Source: Neiella marina (lineage in GTDB: Bacteria > Pseudomonadota > Gammaproteobacteria > Enterobacterales > Neiellaceae). From it: a stretch of DNA of 64,000 bases. Made by a program: the position numbers and the translations under genes. The stretch is taken from assembly GCF_002165625.1 (NCBI RefSeq), contig NZ_NGNS01000012.1:1-64000 (forward strand), given 5' to 3'. This document shows positions 62,803 through 64,000 of this stretch, piece after piece. The notes beneath the pieces were generated by a model. It saw only the letters and a program-made list of their open reading frames with translations, was not told the origin of the DNA and made no database searches. Each line of letters opens with the position of its first letter. The stretch's first letter is position 1.

Positions 62803-62839
62803 CACTAATGCCCAGCCACAAACGGCTGGGCCATTAGTG
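62803..62839 (-). other. Strong hairpin between TonB receptor and halogenase 4
   Basis: CACTAATG (62803-62810) pairs with CATTAGTG (62832-62839), with inner CCAGCC / GGCTGG, right after the receptor stop. There is no T-run, so it may guard the receptor message end or reduce downstream expression rather than fully terminate. Confidence 0.65.
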
Positions 62840-64000
62840 TTACCACTTGGCGCGAACACCAACCGTGTAGCGCGGGCCATACTGCTCGGCAGTCAACAAT
62901 TGCTCTTCGAATCGAGCGTGGCGACGCACGGTCTCATTGAGCAAGTTGATACCGTCGGCAAATACCGAGAAGGTGTCGTTGATGTCGTAGCTAATGCTGG
63001 CATCCAACTGACCATAGGATTCAGTGTAAGTTGGCTCATTACCTAGCGCTTGTAAGAAGTCATCGCGCCAGTTATAAGCTAACCGCACTTGCAAGCTATC
63101 GTTTTCATAGAAGCCCACTAAGTTGGCTGAGTCACTCAAGCCGGTCAGCGCCACTGTGGTGTCAAAGTCAAAGCGATTGAAACTCTCATCGCTATCAACA
63201 ATGGTGTAGTTCGCCACAGTACCGAAGCCAGTTTCGCCAAACATGTACTGCACATTGAATTCCCAGCCATCAATCTCATTGTTTTGTAGATTTGATGGCG
63301 TCGAGACTTCCCAAATAATCACTGGATCATCCGGCTGGCTCAAACAGTTTGGATTTGGCGTGGCCGATGCGTCAGGACAACCTGGACGCGGATTGACACT
63401 CGGATTGGTCAGTGCATTACCGTTGACATCAGCGATGGTGCGGTTTTCAACACCGGCGCCAATAAAGTTCTCAACAAACTTTTTGAAGTAACCGACCGAC
63501 GCATAACTGCCATCATCGCCGTACCACTCCAATGAGAAGTCGAAGTTGTCCGAGGTGATTGGCAGCAAGCTTGGGTTACCTTGCGAAGCCAGATAAGGGC
63601 CATCAGGTCGCGCATCGGTGGTGGTGCCAGGGAACATGGCACTAATATCGGCGCGAGAAATGGTCCGGCTGTAAGAGAAGCGGGTGACGATGTCGTCGGT
63701 GACATCCAATTGGAAGTCAACATTCGGCAAGATCCGAGTGTAATCACCTGACAGCTTTTGCGGCGTGGCATCATCGGCAAACACTTCGCGCAATTCTTCT
63801 GGGTGGTTGTAGTTCATCGCGATAATACCGGGCTGAATCGAATATGCATCGACGTCGGTATCTTCATAACGCACCCCTGCGTTAATACGCACAGGCAACT
63901 CGTTGAACTCGGTTTCGATATCAACCGAAAGGTACGCAGCTAAGGTGTCTTCTTCCATCCCATTGGAGGTGATATTTGGCTCCTGATAAACGCCCTCCGC
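62840..64000 (-). CDS. TonB-dependent receptor, C-terminal part
   Basis: About 386 C-terminal residues of a TonB-dependent receptor; the frame stays open to the right edge, so the start is beyond the window. Barrel features include VRINAGVRYEDTDVD, LPNVDFQLDVTDDIVTRFSYSRTISRADIS, GSYASVGYFKKFVENFIGAG, ISYDINDTFSVFADGINLLNE and the aromatic end YTVGVRAKW. A loop with three Cys (near PRPGCPDASATPNPNCLSQ) is likely extracellular. It is first in a receptor-halogenase-SapC set beside GH50, so galactan oligosaccharide uptake is a guess. Confidence 0.88.
   Translation of the reverse strand, partial: AEGVYQEPNITSNGMEEDTLAAYLSVDIETEFNELPVRINAGVRYEDTDVDAYSIQPGIIAMNYNHPEELREVFADDATPQKLSGDYTRILPNVDFQLDVTDDIVTRFSYSRTISRADISAMFPGTTTDARPDGPYLASQGNPSLLPITSDNFDFSLEWYGDDGSYASVGYFKKFVENFIGAGVENRTIADVNGNALTNPSVNPRPGCPDASATPNPNCLSQPDDPVIIWEVSTPSNLQNNEIDGWEFNVQYMFGETGFGTVANYTIVDSDESFNRFDFDTTVALTGLSDSANLVGFYENDSLQVRLAYNWRDDFLQALGNEPTYTESYGQLDASISYDINDTFSVFADGINLLNETVRRHARFEEQLLTAEQYGPRYTVGVRAKW

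Noticed and set aside
1-64000. CRISPR array, phage block or complete insertion sequence
   Set aside because: No regularly spaced repeats, no phage structural genes and no transposase seen on either strand.

Overview
The window reads as chromosomal DNA of a marine, polysaccharide-degrading gammaproteobacterium, most likely in or near the Alteromonadales. The evidence is the standard gammaproteobacterial housekeeping blocks (lptF-lptG divergent from pepA-holC-valS, a Dcp-type M3 peptidase, a tRNA-Leu), two large TonB-dependent receptors, and lipoprotein enzymes for seaweed and plant glycans (GH5 mannanase, PL7 alginate lyase, GH50 agarase). No ribosomal RNA, phage block, CRISPR array or complete transposase gene is visible.

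Region by region. (1) 1-17 kb: the 5' end of an AGE-family sugar epimerase diverges from a GH5_7-type mannanase across a promoter with three LacI-type palindromes. Three tryptophan-halogenase-like flavoproteins, a TonB-dependent receptor, a membrane LytTR regulator, an alpha/beta hydrolase, a sigma factor fused to a membrane domain and an AbgT transporter follow. (2) 17-22.4 kb: a CIA30-like protein, a membrane acyltransferase and a three-gene efflux set (DUF1656, HlyD, DUF2955/FUSC) with a divergent LysR regulator. (3) 22.5-30 kb: an aspartate decarboxylation module (aspD, pdxY, aspT) and an OmpV-like porin. aspD and aspT carry near-identical promoters with the same palindrome about 160 bp upstream of each start codon, and a third copy lies in the LysR/efflux promoter. 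Between them sits a patch that looks like two integron-type gene cassettes joined by a well-formed attC site. (4) 30-36 kb: a TRAP transporter (dctQMP) diverges from ethanolamine ammonia-lyase (eutBC). (5) 36-49 kb: HupE/UreJ-like protein, M3 peptidase, tRNA-Leu(CAA), RDD protein, lptFG, pepA-holC-valS, and a hemerythrin-GGDEF cyclase. (6) 49-57.7 kb: small unknown proteins, a CBM32-PL7 alginate lyase, an RND pump operon ending in an AAC(3)-like acetyltransferase, and a small membrane-protein gene broken by a 268-bp MITE. (7) 57.7-64 kb: a GH50 agarase and a second TonB receptor - halogenase - SapC unit running off the window.

How it fits together: the two ends hold glycan-utilisation loci in which surface lipoprotein enzymes cut polysaccharide and TonB receptors import the products. 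The halogenase-like flavoproteins and SapC follow these receptors in a recurrent but functionally unresolved arrangement. In the centre, aspartate:alanine exchange (AspT) plus intracellular decarboxylation (AspD, with PLP salvage by PdxY) would consume a proton and generate proton motive force, apparently under one regulator. The most unusual signals are the shared asp promoter, the cassette patch with unknown and HEPN-like proteins, the four divergent halogenase paralogues, the sigma-membrane fusion and the MITE-broken gene.
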